Positions 37,039-46,879 of a stretch of 54,870 nt of DNA are shown here, in pieces. Each line of letters begins with the position of its first letter. Within the stretch, counting starts at the first letter, position 1. The stretch is from positions 1 to 54,870 of the forward strand of contig PWOH01000009.1 of the NCBI GenBank assembly GCA_003557505.1. The letters are read 5' to 3'. The notes under the pieces are model-generated. The model made no database searches, was not told the origin of the DNA, and saw nothing but the letters and a program-made list of their open reading frames with translations. This DNA is from Mollicutes bacterium (GTDB taxonomy: Bacteria > Bacillota_I > Bacilli_A > Izemoplasmatales > Izemoplasmataceae). The position numbers were made by a program, and so were the translations under genes.

Positions 37039-38515
37039 ACAATTACCGATTATTAATCTGATTTTATTACTGACGACCGCGTTGGTTATTCCATTGTTTA
37101 AAAAACAACGCTTTATGGTGACGTTGATTTTGAGTTTTGTGGTGCTTTTTATCGTGTGGTTGAGTGCGCTATATTTACTGTATCATGTCAACACAACAGG
37201 TGCTTTTTATTACCGGTTTGGTGGGTATTCTCCCACGATTGGCCTTGAATTATTAATTAATCCTTTCTCTGCTTTATTTACGTTCTTTGTGATAACTTTA
37301 TTGATGATTATATTTATATACTCTACAGCGGATGCTTCTGATGGGATTCACGAACGCGAGTATGGTCGATATTATATATTGATGTTTATTTTATTGTTTG
37401 CGATGTTTGGTATTATTTACACTAATGACTTATTCAATACGTACGTGTTTATGGAAATCTTATCGATTACGACCTGTGCGATTATTTCCATTAAACGTAA
37501 GAAGAAGAATTATGCGGCGGCTTTCCGTTATGTGATGCTTAATGAAATGGGATCATTATCCTATTTGTTTGGTGTGGCACTCCTATATATGGTTACAGGG
37601 TATACAAACATTGAACTGGTTTTTCAAGGGGTTCAGGATGTTTGGGTAATCTATCCGACAAACATTATTATTGCGGCGATCTTTATGATTGTAGGCTTAG
37701 GACTTAAAGCTGCGATCTTTCCGTTGCATATTTGGTTGCCCGATGCGCATTCTGCCGCACCGAGTTCATCGAGTGCGATTTTATCCGCTATTGTGGTTAA
37801 AGTGTATTTGATTATATTAGTAAAAGTATTGTTTAGCGTTTTTGGCATCACGATTATTGAAGCGTTACATATTCCGAGTCTTCTTATGGTGATAGGAGCA
37901 GTAGGAATTGTGATGGGATCGTTTTTTGCGATTGCACAACATGATATCAAACGGATGCTAGGTTATTCTTCTGTTGCTCAAATAGGCTACATAGTGTTAG
38001 GGATTGGGTTGGCTTCCTCATTAGGGTTAAGAATAGCGTTTTATCATGTGTTTTCACATGGTATTATGAAATCCGTGCTATTTTTAAGTGTCGGAGCGGT
38101 TATATATCAGCGTAACTTAAGGAAGGTAACTGCGTATAATGGGATAGGCTATATGATGCCGTTGTCGATAGGGATGTTTACTTTAGCCGCCCTAGGTATG
38201 ATTGGCATTCCACTCACTAGTGGCTTTATTTCAAAGTTTAATTTAGGCATTGCAGCACTGGATGGTGGACAGGGAATTTATATTATTATCCTTGTTGTAA
38301 GTGGTATCCTTAATGCCATCTATTATTTGCCGATTATTATTGCGGCCTTCCTACGTGAAAATCCTGAAAATCAAATTTATGTAAGTAAAGACAAAGTTCC
38401 ATTGTTAATGATTATGCCTATTTTAATTTTAGGCGCGTTTATTGTTATTATCGGGGTTTACCCTGCAATTATTTTTGATTTGGTAGACAGTGCTGTGTCT
38501 ACGTTTAGTTTTTAA
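37031..38515 (+). CDS. mrpD: Mrp/Mbh antiporter subunit D (NuoN/NuoL-like)
   Basis: A 494-residue polytopic membrane protein of the proton-translocating antiporter family shared with complex I. FMEILSITTC holds the conserved TM5 glutamate, AAIFPLHIWLPDAHSAAPS the TM7 lysine region, and FYHVFSHGIMKSVLFLSVGA the later lysine segment. AGGCTGAAGACG precedes it weakly; the overlap with mrpC suggests coupled translation. Confidence 0.94.
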   Translation: MIEQLPIINLILLLTTALVIPLFKKQRFMVTLILSFVVLFIVWLSALYLLYHVNTTGAFYYRFGGYSPTIGLELLINPFSALFTFFVITLLMIIFIYSTADASDGIHEREYGRYYILMFILLFAMFGIIYTNDLFNTYVFMEILSITTCAIISIKRKKKNYAAAFRYVMLNEMGSLSYLFGVALLYMVTGYTNIELVFQGVQDVWVIYPTNIIIAAIFMIVGLGLKAAIFPLHIWLPDAHSAAPSSSSAILSAIVVKVYLIILVKVLFSVFGITIIEALHIPSLLMVIGAVGIVMGSFFAIAQHDIKRMLGYSSVAQIGYIVLGIGLASSLGLRIAFYHVFSHGIMKSVLFLSVGAVIYQRNLRKVTAYNGIGYMMPLSIGMFTLAALGMIGIPLTSGFISKFNLGIAALDGGQGIYIIILVVSGILNAIYYLPIIIAAFLRENPENQIYVSKDKVPLLMIMPILILGAFIVIIGVYPAIIFDLVDSAVSTFSF

Positions 38516-38530
38516 TGGGTGGTGTTTATA

Positions 38531-40630
38531 ATGTTTCAACCAAAATATAAGTGGTATGATAATTTTACAACCTTAACAGGTGGGTTAATCATTTTGGGGG
38601 CAATAATACTGGTTTATGTCCTTGCGGGGTTAAACGGATCTTTTGGCTTGAATAATCCGTTTGAGCGCTTTACAATGCTTAAGACGCTTTCTGAGTTTAA
38701 ATGGATGCCACTCTTGATTATTTTTACACCGGCTGTTGGTGGCGGGATACAACTGTTTTTCTCAAGGAAAACATGTTATTCGCGTGATACAGTCGTTATT
38801 GTCATGAGCTTTTCAACCATTTTAATGACATTACTAATGTATCCTACTGCTTTGGATGGCGGTCAATTGTTAAGTTTTCCGGGCTTTTTAGGCTTAGGGC
38901 TTAGTCTAAAAGTCGATATGCTTAGTCTTGTGATGTTGTTGATCACCTCCATTCTTTGGTTTTTGGTGATGGTTTACGCGCATGCTTACATGATTAAAGA
39001 AAAACGATGCAATCGTTTCTTTTTCTTCATGGCGCTCACGTATAGTTCTGTACTGGGAACGTTAGTTTCAGCCGATCTATTAACGATGTTTTTGTTTTTT
39101 GAAATGATGACGATTACTTCATATATGCTTGTGACGCATGGTCAAAAAGAAGAATCCTATAGTGCTGGTTATAATTATATTTTTATGGGGCTATTAGGAG
39201 GCTTTGCGATTTTTGTGGCACTTGTTTTGATGGTTGTTTATGTCGGAGATTTGTCTTTTACCTCAGCGATCGTTGCACTGCAAGCTACCGGCAGTATTCG
39301 TTATTGGATTATTGGTTTGTTGGTCATGGGCTTTGGAATCAAAGCGGGGATGGCGCCTGTGCATGTTTGGTTACCTAGAGCCCATCCCGTTGCCCCAACG
39401 CCAGCAAGCGCATTGCTTTCAGGGATTATGATTAAGGTTGGTGCATATGGCGTTTTACGAGTGGCAACCAGTTATTATTTCCCAGTGAAAAATACAGTTG
39501 ATTCACGGTTCGATCCGATATGGCTGACAAGTGAGACTATCGGTTTTTCGATTATATGGCTCGGCATGATTACGATGGCAATTGGGGTGTTTTTAGCCTT
39601 GCAACAATCCAACATCAAACGGATGCTGGCGTATCATTCGATTTCTCAAATGGGGTATATAGTTATGGGGATTGGGGTAGCCCTCTATTTGGGATATTAT
39701 GGTGCAATGGGCTTTGCGGGCAGTTTATATCATATTATTAATCATGCCTTGTTTAAATCATTATTGTTTATGGTGGCTGGTTCTGTTTATCTGCATACCA
39801 GAGAAAATGATATGTATAAACTTGGTGGGCTATGGCGTAAATTACCCTTAAGTGCCACTGTTGCGTTAATTGCGGCTTTAGGCATAAGTGGTATTCCTTT
39901 GTTTAATGGATTTGTCTCTAAAACAATTCTGCATCATGGGATTGTTGAAGCGTATGAATACGGTCATGCATCTTTCCGATATGCGGAATGGATATTTATC
40001 GTGATTAGTGCAGGGACCGTGTGTTCTTTTATAAAACTGTATTATTATGTATTTTTAGGCAAAATGCCGGATATCTATAAATCCATTAAACCAAAACTTA
40101 ACTCTTTAGATGTTTCGATGGCGGCGATTGCGATGATGATTCTATTTATTGGATTGAATCCATCCTTGATTTTAGATTTGTTCATTATTCCAGAACTCCG
40201 GGTAATCAGTTATGATCCTCAGTTTATCAACACCTATATTGTAGGTATGTCTGTCTTTACAGTGAGTGATATGAGTATTATGGTACCGATTGTCATATTG
40301 GGATTTTTGATATTTATCGCAGGGACTAAGTTCCATTTGTTCCATTTGAAATTACCGGGATGGCTGCGCATTGAATATATTTTCTTTTATCCATCCTTTC
40401 ATTTGATGCGTGGTGCATGCAGATTGTTATATGGTGATCAATGCCCGATAGATAAAAAAGAATACTTTAAAATGGATATTAAGCATAATTATGATGTAGG
40501 ATTTTTAGATCGTTTTGTGGTGTTATCACACATGTTTGACAAACGCTTTGAAAAAAAGATAATCAACAGTGACGCACTGATTTATACGATTTTAATCACT
40601 TTGGTCATTATAATTATGATGTTTGTTTAA
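38531..40630 (+). CDS. NuoL/MrpA-type antiporter subunit
   Basis: A 699-residue polytopic protein of the same antiporter superfamily. FFEMMTITSYMLV carries the TM5 glutamate, AGMAPVHVWLPRAHPVAPTP the TM7 region, and LYHIINHALFKSLLFMVAGS the TM8 region. It would stand in for the N-terminal part of MrpA, with an extra C-terminal stretch of about 150 residues. ATG 38531 is used because GGGTGGTG lies 7 nt before it; the GTG codons at 38519 and 38522 are part of that site. It closes the cluster. No hydrogenase subunit follows. Confidence 0.9.
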   Translation: MFQPKYKWYDNFTTLTGGLIILGAIILVYVLAGLNGSFGLNNPFERFTMLKTLSEFKWMPLLIIFTPAVGGGIQLFFSRKTCYSRDTVVIVMSFSTILMTLLMYPTALDGGQLLSFPGFLGLGLSLKVDMLSLVMLLITSILWFLVMVYAHAYMIKEKRCNRFFFFMALTYSSVLGTLVSADLLTMFLFFEMMTITSYMLVTHGQKEESYSAGYNYIFMGLLGGFAIFVALVLMVVYVGDLSFTSAIVALQATGSIRYWIIGLLVMGFGIKAGMAPVHVWLPRAHPVAPTPASALLSGIMIKVGAYGVLRVATSYYFPVKNTVDSRFDPIWLTSETIGFSIIWLGMITMAIGVFLALQQSNIKRMLAYHSISQMGYIVMGIGVALYLGYYGAMGFAGSLYHIINHALFKSLLFMVAGSVYLHTRENDMYKLGGLWRKLPLSATVALIAALGISGIPLFNGFVSKTILHHGIVEAYEYGHASFRYAEWIFIVISAGTVCSFIKLYYYVFLGKMPDIYKSIKPKLNSLDVSMAAIAMMILFIGLNPSLILDLFIIPELRVISYDPQFINTYIVGMSVFTVSDMSIMVPIVILGFLIFIAGTKFHLFHLKLPGWLRIEYIFFYPSFHLMRGACRLLYGDQCPIDKKEYFKMDIKHNYDVGFLDRFVVLSHMFDKRFEKKIINSDALIYTILITLVIIIMMFV

Positions 40631-40704
40631 TGGCATAACGCACTTAAGTTGTGAAGGAAGAACTAATGTGTATTTATAAGACCGCCCCATTATCTAAAAT
40701 GATA

Positions 40705-40733
40705 TTTAAAAAGGGGTCAAAATATGCGATAAT
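40705..40733 (+). promoter_or_regulatory. Promoter of the tmk operon
   Basis: TTTAAA (40705-40710), a 17-nt spacer and GATAAT (40728-40733) with TGC directly before it. I see no clear terminator for the antiporter operon in 40631-40704. Confidence 0.6.
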
Positions 40734-40762
40734 ATATAAAAGACCATAAGGAGTGACTGCAT

Positions 40763-41380
40763 GTGAAAAAGAAGTTTATTACCTTTGAAGGACCGGAAGG
40801 GTCTGGGAAAAGTACGGTGTTAAAAGCGGTTGAAGAAGCTTTGAAAAAAGACAATATAGATGTACTTTCTACCCGTGAACCAGGTGGAATTCGTATAAGC
40901 GAACAAATCCGTAATGTAATATTAGATGTTCACAACACTGAAATGGACGCCAGAACTGAAGCATTGTTGTATGCGGCCGCAAGACGACAACACATTGTTG
41001 AAAAAATTAACCCTGCCTTGGAAAATGGACAAGTCGTCTTGTGTGATCGTTTCATAGATTCTTCCTTGGCTTATCAAGGCTATGGCCGGCAACTTGGTAA
41101 AGACAATATTATGAATGTTAATGCGTTTGCGATTGAAAACAGAATGCCGGATTTAACGATTTTTATTGATATACCACCCCGTGTTGGGCTAGACCGAGTA
41201 TTCGATAACCAACGTAATGTCGACAGACTTGACTTAGAATCTATGGACTTTCATGAACGGGTATACCTTGGGTATAAACAATTGCTGAAAGAATACCCCC
41301 AACGCATCATGGTTGTGAATGGTAATCGTCCCATTCAGGAAGTTGTCGATGATGCCTTAAGAATCATACGTAATAGCTAG
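40763..41380 (+). CDS. tmk: Thymidylate kinase
   Basis: It phosphorylates dTMP to dTDP. The 205 residues have the phosphate loop FEGPEGSGKSTV, the motif TREPGG, and DRFIDSSLAYQGYGR. The start is GTG 40763, 9 nt after AAGGAG. An ATG two bases earlier runs straight into TGA, a start-stop pair over the true start. The gene opens a block with holB and ricT in the order known from Bacillus. Confidence 0.95.
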   Translation: MKKKFITFEGPEGSGKSTVLKAVEEALKKDNIDVLSTREPGGIRISEQIRNVILDVHNTEMDARTEALLYAAARRQHIVEKINPALENGQVVLCDRFIDSSLAYQGYGRQLGKDNIMNVNAFAIENRMPDLTIFIDIPPRVGLDRVFDNQRNVDRLDLESMDFHERVYLGYKQLLKEYPQRIMVVNGNRPIQEVVDDALRIIRNS

Positions 41381-41392
41381 AAGGTGAGTTTT

Positions 41393-42385
41393 ATGGAGAT
41401 TGATGCCTTAAGAGAAGCGCAAAAAGAAGCGTTTAAAACCCTCGAAAATAGCTTCAAGAAAAATCGTTTATCGCATGCTTATATTTTCGAAGGTGACGCA
41501 GGGACCATGAAATTCGATGCGGCCCTTTTTTTTGCTGCGAAATTATTGTGTCAGGAAACGCAAAGTCCGTGTATGGACTGTAAGCAATGTAACCGAATAA
41601 AAAACATGACACATCCTAATCTTTATGTGGTAAAACTTCGCAAAACTGAAATTGTAAAAGAGGATATCAAGGCTCTTCAAACAGAGTTCTCCAAAACGGC
41701 GCTTGAAGAAGGCCCAAAAATATATATTATTGAATCAGCCGAGCGTATGAATGCATACGCACAAAATGCGTTATTAAAGTTTTTAGAAGAACCCCACAGT
41801 GAAACCTACGCAATCTTACTAAGTGAAGACGCAAATAAAATGTTACCGACCATTCAATCACGCTCACAACGTGTGCCGTTTCATCGTCTTAGCGAATCAT
41901 CAATAGAAAAACATCTTCTCCAAGAAGGGTTTGAACAGACTCAAGCACGCTTGGCTTCACGAATGCGTGCTACACTTGAGGATGCCAAAGCATTACTTGA
42001 AGATGTCTATCTTGAAGAGTTAATTGATATTGCCCATGCCATATACGATGCGTTGGCGACTAATCAGTCTGCATTAATTACGCTCCATAACGAAGCGGAT
42101 CAACTATTCAACGACAAAGAAAAAGTTGATGTGTTTATTGATGTTCTCACACACTACCAAAAAGACTTGATTTATGGTAAAATAAACAATCACAACCAAA
42201 TGATTTTCGCAGAGTTTATCGAGACCATAGAAACGCTTTGTGAAAAGTATTCATTGAACTATTTGATTCATGTGCTTGAAAGAATGCTTACCATTAAGGT
42301 ACGTCAACGGAACCATATCAATATGCGTTTAGCATTCGACAACCTCATGATTGCTTTGGAAAGAGGAGAAGCTTATGAAAAATAA
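41393..42385 (+). CDS. holB: DNA polymerase III delta' subunit
   Basis: Part of the clamp loader. The 330 residues have the zinc set CMDCKQCNRIK preceded by another Cys, and the late motif ERMNAYAQNALLKFLEEP with SRSQRVPF. The phosphate-loop region reads EGDAGTMKFDAA, lacking the usual GxGKT, as expected for a delta' subunit that does not hydrolyse ATP. ATG 41393 is preferred over GTG 41384, which lies in AAGGTGAG. It overlaps ricT by 11 nt. Confidence 0.9.
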   Translation: MEIDALREAQKEAFKTLENSFKKNRLSHAYIFEGDAGTMKFDAALFFAAKLLCQETQSPCMDCKQCNRIKNMTHPNLYVVKLRKTEIVKEDIKALQTEFSKTALEEGPKIYIIESAERMNAYAQNALLKFLEEPHSETYAILLSEDANKMLPTIQSRSQRVPFHRLSESSIEKHLLQEGFEQTQARLASRMRATLEDAKALLEDVYLEELIDIAHAIYDALATNQSALITLHNEADQLFNDKEKVDVFIDVLTHYQKDLIYGKINNHNQMIFAEFIETIETLCEKYSLNYLIHVLERMLTIKVRQRNHINMRLAFDNLMIALERGEAYEK

Positions 42386-43241
42386 AGTTGTTGGAGTTCG
42401 TTTTAAAGAAGCGGGGAAAAAATATTATTTTGATCCGCTTGATATAGCATTAACCGTAGGAGAAAAAGTCGTCGTTGAGACAGTTCGTGGTGTTGAACTG
42501 GGAGAAGTGATGGAACCAGTTAAGACAATCGAGGAAAAATCATTGATAGCCTCACTAAAACCAATTATTCGCAAGGCTACTGATGCAGATATTAATAAAG
42601 ACAAAGACAATGAAGAAGCGATTGTTCAAGTATTGAAATCGTGTCGATATCACATTAAAAACCATCAACTTGAGATGAAGTTATTGTCGGCTGAATATAC
42701 GCTTGATCGTTCTAAGTTAATCATCTATTTCAACGCAGAAGGCCGCATCGACTTTCGTGATTTAGTCAAAGATCTTGCGAATGAATTTAGAGTGCGAATT
42801 GAGCTTAGACAAGTTGGTGCGCGTGACGGGGCGAAATTCCTCGGTGGTATTGGCCCGTGTGGATACTTACTATGTTGTAACGCATTTTTAGGTGAATTCG
42901 ATACTGTTTCAATTAAAATGGCCAAAAACCAGAATTTATCCTTAAATCCATCCAACATCTCAGGCCTTTGTGGAAAATTACTATGTTGCATTCGCTATGA
43001 GGATGACACCTATAGTGAAATGCGTGAAGGATTACCCAAAATGATGTCTTATGTCAAAACAGCGGATGGCCGTGGGAAAGTCATCGGTGTTAATATTTTA
43101 GAGCGCCGTGTGAAAGTCCAGCTTGAAGAAACAGTAAAAGTTTTCAACGTCGAAGATTTAAAAGCCATTGAACAATATGATTCCTTGGATTTTGTAAGTA
43201 ATGGCAACGGTTCTAACAATGAAGTCCCAAGAAATAATTAA
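42375..43241 (+). CDS. ricT: PSP1-domain protein RicT (YaaT)
   Basis: In Bacillus, RicT works with RicA and RicF as an iron-sulfur complex that assists RNase Y in mRNA maturation. The 288-residue protein has the PSP1 domain and two cysteine groups, GPCGYLLCCN and GLCGKLLCC, the cluster ligands. ATG 42375 follows AGAGGAG; the longer frame from 42351 is inside holB. No ricA or ricF is in the window. Confidence 0.92.
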   Translation: MKNKVVGVRFKEAGKKYYFDPLDIALTVGEKVVVETVRGVELGEVMEPVKTIEEKSLIASLKPIIRKATDADINKDKDNEEAIVQVLKSCRYHIKNHQLEMKLLSAEYTLDRSKLIIYFNAEGRIDFRDLVKDLANEFRVRIELRQVGARDGAKFLGGIGPCGYLLCCNAFLGEFDTVSIKMAKNQNLSLNPSNISGLCGKLLCCIRYEDDTYSEMREGLPKMMSYVKTADGRGKVIGVNILERRVKVQLEETVKVFNVEDLKAIEQYDSLDFVSNGNGSNNEVPRNN

Positions 43242-43947
43242 TCCATTACTGAATACCGGGCTTAGCATTATTCAACGTCCTGATATGTTTAATTTTTCCC
43301 TTGATTCAACACTGCTGGCCCATTTTGCGAAACCAAAGTTAACAACAACGAATCTCATCGATTTGGGATGCGGCAATGCGGCGGTTTTACTCTTTTTATC
43401 ACAAAAAACGGAAGCTGCCCTTCACGGGGTAGAAATCCAACAAGATGTCTATGCACTTGCTAAACGCAATGTTGCCTTGAATGATTTAAATAACCGCATC
43501 ACAATCGTAAACGACGATGTAAAACATATCATGAATCATTACGAGGATTCATCTTTTGATATGGTACTATGCAACCCACCGTTCTTTAAACATCGACCGA
43601 CCAGTAATATCAACGATAGCGATTATAAAACCATCGCCCGGCACGAAGTTAAAATAACCCTCGATGATTTACTAGAGAAAGCTGCGACATTACTGAAACA
43701 AAAGGGGCGTCTCATTATGGTTCATCGTGCATCAAGACTTGCGGAGCTCTTCGAGTCTTTTAAACGGTTCAACCTTAGCCCCTCACGAATGCGCTTGGTA
43801 TACACAAGAGCGCACAAAAACGCATCGATGGTCTTGATCGAAGGGATGTATCAATCCAACGCAACCCTAACAGTCGAAGCGCCCTTTATCATTCATGCTG
43901 ATGCAGGATATTCAGCGGAATACCTTGAAATATTCAATGGAAAGTAG
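43201..43947 (+). CDS. tRNA adenine N6-methyltransferase-like (TrmN6/YabB family)
   Basis: A class I methyltransferase of 248 residues, expected to act on a tRNA adenine. LIDLGCGNAAVLLFLSQK is the AdoMet loop, and MVLCNPPFFK the N6-adenine type catalytic motif. The start is not settled: ATG 43201 (41 nt inside ricT) and ATG 43219 are both poor in ribosome-site signal. The place between ricT and rsmI is the same as yabB in Bacillus. Confidence 0.88.
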   Translation: MATVLTMKSQEIINPLLNTGLSIIQRPDMFNFSLDSTLLAHFAKPKLTTTNLIDLGCGNAAVLLFLSQKTEAALHGVEIQQDVYALAKRNVALNDLNNRITIVNDDVKHIMNHYEDSSFDMVLCNPPFFKHRPTSNINDSDYKTIARHEVKITLDDLLEKAATLLKQKGRLIMVHRASRLAELFESFKRFNLSPSRMRLVYTRAHKNASMVLIEGMYQSNATLTVEAPFIIHADAGYSAEYLEIFNGK

Positions 43948-43954
43948 GTCGCCA

Positions 43955-44815
43955 ATGAAAAGACATTCATCCTTTCAACATAAAACTGCGACATTATATA
44001 TTGTATCGACGCCGATTGGGAATATGCAGGATATATCTTTGCGTGCGATTGACATCCTTAAGTCCGTTGACATTATACTGGCTGAGGATACGCGAAATAG
44101 TGGACAGCTTTTAAAATATCACGGCATTGATACTCCGTTAAAAAGCTATCACGAACATAATGAAACCACGATGAATCCCAAAATCATTGATAGACTTAAA
44201 GCGGATCAAACCATCGCCTTAATCTCTGATGCGGGGACCCCGCTCCTTTCTGATCCTGGAGAATCATTGGTTCGTTTGGTTCGGGCATCTGGGTTTACTG
44301 TCAGTGCCATTCCCGGAGCCAGTGCACTGCTTGCTGCGTTGGTCATGAGCGAACATGTGACGCATCCCTTTACGTTTTTAGGGTTTTTACCTCAAAAAAA
44401 CAGTGCCAAGGACCAACAACTTAAACAATTAAAAACCCATCCTTATACAATGGTATTTTATGAAAGTCCCAAGCGTATTTCCAAAACTTTGAAAACAATG
44501 TATGATATATTTGGAAATAGAAACGCCACTATTGTACGGGAGTTAACGAAACTATACGAAGAAACTATTACCTTGACGCTCAATGAGCATGAGAGCGTTC
44601 CTGAGCTAAAAGGAGAAATTGTCCTCATCGTCGAAGGAGAACAAAAGGCTCCCTTGCAAGAAGGCGACATGGTTGAACATGTCGAATTACTGATTGAAGA
44701 TGGCCATCGCGAAATGGACGCCATCAAACAAGTCGCAAAACTAAGACAATTGAAAAAGAATAAGGTCTATATGGCCTATCACCAACATAAATCAAGTGGA
44801 AACAACGAGGAGTGA
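43955..44815 (+). CDS. rsmI: 16S rRNA (cytidine-1402 2'-O)-methyltransferase
   Basis: It methylates the P-site nucleotide C1402 of 16S rRNA. The 286 residues include LYIVSTPIGNMQDISLRA, LAEDTRNSGQLL and ALISDAGTPLLSDPG, and a Ser/Gly-rich AdoMet loop IPGASALLAAL. ATG 43955 lies 8 nt after the previous stop; the frame open further upstream overlaps that gene. Confidence 0.95.
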   Translation: MKRHSSFQHKTATLYIVSTPIGNMQDISLRAIDILKSVDIILAEDTRNSGQLLKYHGIDTPLKSYHEHNETTMNPKIIDRLKADQTIALISDAGTPLLSDPGESLVRLVRASGFTVSAIPGASALLAALVMSEHVTHPFTFLGFLPQKNSAKDQQLKQLKTHPYTMVFYESPKRISKTLKTMYDIFGNRNATIVRELTKLYEETITLTLNEHESVPELKGEIVLIVEGEQKAPLQEGDMVEHVELLIEDGHREMDAIKQVAKLRQLKKNKVYMAYHQHKSSGNNEE

Positions 44816-44819
44816 GACC

Positions 44820-46754
44820 ATGAATAAAACATATTATATTACGACCCCCATTTATTATCCGAGTGGAAAGCTGCACATAGGGAATACCTATACGACAGTG
44901 TTTTGCGATGCCTTACGTCGCTATAAAGATTTAAAAGGTTACGATAGTTATTATCTAACAGGAATGGACGAACATGGTAAAAAGATTGAGACTGTCGCTA
45001 AAGAACGTGACATGAGTCCTTATGATCATGTGGATGAGATGGCCAGTGATACCAAAGCACTTTGGGATCGTCTCAATATTTCTTACGACGATTTCATCCG
45101 TACCACTGAGAAGCGTCATAAAACTGTCGTGCAAAAAATCTTCGAACAATTACTGGAACAAGGCGATATTTACCTTGGAACCTATAAAGGCTATTATTGT
45201 ATGCCTTGTGAATCTTTCTTTACAGATAGCCAGCTTGGTGAAAACAATACGTGTCCGGATTGCGGACGCGAAACGTCACAGCTCGAAGAAGAAAGTTACT
45301 TCTTGCGATTAAGTAAGTATCAGGATCGTCTCCTCAAGTTTATTGAGGATAATCCTGATTTCATAACCCCTGAGTCAAGAAAAAACGAAGTTCTTTCCTT
45401 CATTAAACAAGGACTTAATGATTTAAGTGTATCCCGTACGACGTTTGATTGGGGGATTAAAGTTGTCTCTAACCCTAAACATGTTGTTTATGTTTGGATT
45501 GATGCCCTTAGTAACTATATTAGTGCCCTAGGCTATAACACCAATGACGATTCGCTGTATCAAAAGTATTGGCATGGCGATGAAGTCGTTCATGTTGTCG
45601 GGAAAGATATTCTTAGATTTCACGCCATCTATTGGCCGATTATGTTAATGGCGCTTGATATTCCTGTGACATTTAAACTTCATGCCCATGGTTTTTACAT
45701 GATGAAAGAAGGAAAAATGAGTAAGTCTAAAGGCGGCGTGATATATCCTGACACCATCATTAATCACTACGGCCTTGATGAACTGCGTTATTTCCTTTTA
45801 CGTGAACTGCCTTATGGTTCGGATGGGGTTTTCACTCCCGAATCATTCATAGAACGTATCAATTATGATTTAGCCAATGACTTTGGTAATCTGCTTAATC
45901 GCACCATTTCTATGATTAATAAATACTTTAATGGCGCTGTTGAATATGATCCTAATGTGAATAATGAATTTGATGAAACATTGGAAACATTAATCACACA
46001 AACGGTTGCTGATTATCGTGAAAATATGGAAATATTAAAAGTCAGTGAAGCGATTAAAAGCGTTTGGAAGCTTGTGAGCCGAACCAATAAATACATCGAT
46101 GAAACGACCCCATGGATTCTTGCGAAAGACCCAAATAAAAAGGCCGAATTACAAAATGTGATGTATCACCTGGCAGAATCGCTTAGACATATTGGCGTAT
46201 TACTGATTCCTATCTTGTTGGATGCCAGCGAATCTCTATTTAAACAATTAGGCATTCCCGAAGAGTTAAGAACATGGGATTCACTTGAATTCGGTGCGCT
46301 CAAACAAGTTGATGTCGTTAAAAAACCTTCTCCATTGTTCCCGCGATTAGATGGTGAAAAAGAAATTAAAAAACTTCAAAGCATTTTACGCGGTGAAGAC
46401 AAAGAAACGCAAAAACCTGTCGATGAATCCAATCTCGCTACTATCGATGATTTCAATAAACTCGATTTACGGATCGCTAAAGTACTTAGCGCAAAATATC
46501 ATCCGAATGCCGATAAATTACTGATTTTAAAGGTTGATGCCGGTGAAAAAGAACCGCGTCAAATTGTTGCTGGAATTGCAAAGCATTACAAACCTGAAGA
46601 TTTAGAAGACAAAAAAGTTGTTGTTATCGTTAATTTAGAACCGGTGAATTTACGTGGAGAAAAGAGCAACGGAATGCTATTGGCGGGCTCCAATAAGAAA
46701 GAATTGAAGGTTTTAACCGTGGATGGATTAAAGCCTGGAGATGCCGTCTCATAA
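44820..46754 (+). CDS. metG: Methionyl-tRNA synthetase
   Basis: A class I synthetase of 644 residues. It has the HIGH-type KLHIGNTYTT, a zinc knuckle with two CxxC pairs near residue 130, and KMSKSKGG. The last 100 residues or so form a tRNA-binding OB domain (LDLRIAKVLSAKYHPNADKL) that supports dimer formation. ATG 44820 follows GAGGAGTGAG. No T-box leader precedes it. Confidence 0.96.
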   Translation: MNKTYYITTPIYYPSGKLHIGNTYTTVFCDALRRYKDLKGYDSYYLTGMDEHGKKIETVAKERDMSPYDHVDEMASDTKALWDRLNISYDDFIRTTEKRHKTVVQKIFEQLLEQGDIYLGTYKGYYCMPCESFFTDSQLGENNTCPDCGRETSQLEEESYFLRLSKYQDRLLKFIEDNPDFITPESRKNEVLSFIKQGLNDLSVSRTTFDWGIKVVSNPKHVVYVWIDALSNYISALGYNTNDDSLYQKYWHGDEVVHVVGKDILRFHAIYWPIMLMALDIPVTFKLHAHGFYMMKEGKMSKSKGGVIYPDTIINHYGLDELRYFLLRELPYGSDGVFTPESFIERINYDLANDFGNLLNRTISMINKYFNGAVEYDPNVNNEFDETLETLITQTVADYRENMEILKVSEAIKSVWKLVSRTNKYIDETTPWILAKDPNKKAELQNVMYHLAESLRHIGVLLIPILLDASESLFKQLGIPEELRTWDSLEFGALKQVDVVKKPSPLFPRLDGEKEIKKLQSILRGEDKETQKPVDESNLATIDDFNKLDLRIAKVLSAKYHPNADKLLILKVDAGEKEPRQIVAGIAKHYKPEDLEDKKVVVIVNLEPVNLRGEKSNGMLLAGSNKKELKVLTVDGLKPGDAVS

Positions 46755-46779
46755 TTATTGAAAATATATTTAAATTCGT

Positions 46780-46808
46780 TTGACATTTAATATCAAATAA
46801 GCTATCAT
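46780..46808 (+). promoter_or_regulatory. Promoter of rplM-rpsI
   Basis: Consensus TTGACA (46780-46785), a 17-nt spacer and TATCAT (46803-46808). Transcription would start near 46813-46816. Confidence 0.85.
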
Positions 46809-46812
46809 ATAC

Positions 46813-46850
46813 GTCGGTACATTTGTAAGAAACTCCACTTATAGCCCGAC
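46813..46850 (+). promoter_or_regulatory. Candidate L13-type leader structure
   Basis: GTCGG (46813-46817) pairs with CCGAC (46846-46850) around a small inner hairpin TAC/GTA and the segment CCACTTATAG. A short structured leader before rplM is a known ribosomal-protein leader in Firmicutes (L13 leader). The segment TTTGTAAG followed by CCACTTATAG resembles what I remember of it, but no alignment was done. Confidence 0.55.
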
Positions 46851-46879
46851 TATGAGAAAATAATAGGAGGCTAATCACT

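Noticed and set aside
40671-40719. Terminator of the antiporter operon formed by the GACC and GGGGTC segments
   Set aside because: The arms pair poorly and no T run follows, so I could not support a terminator here.
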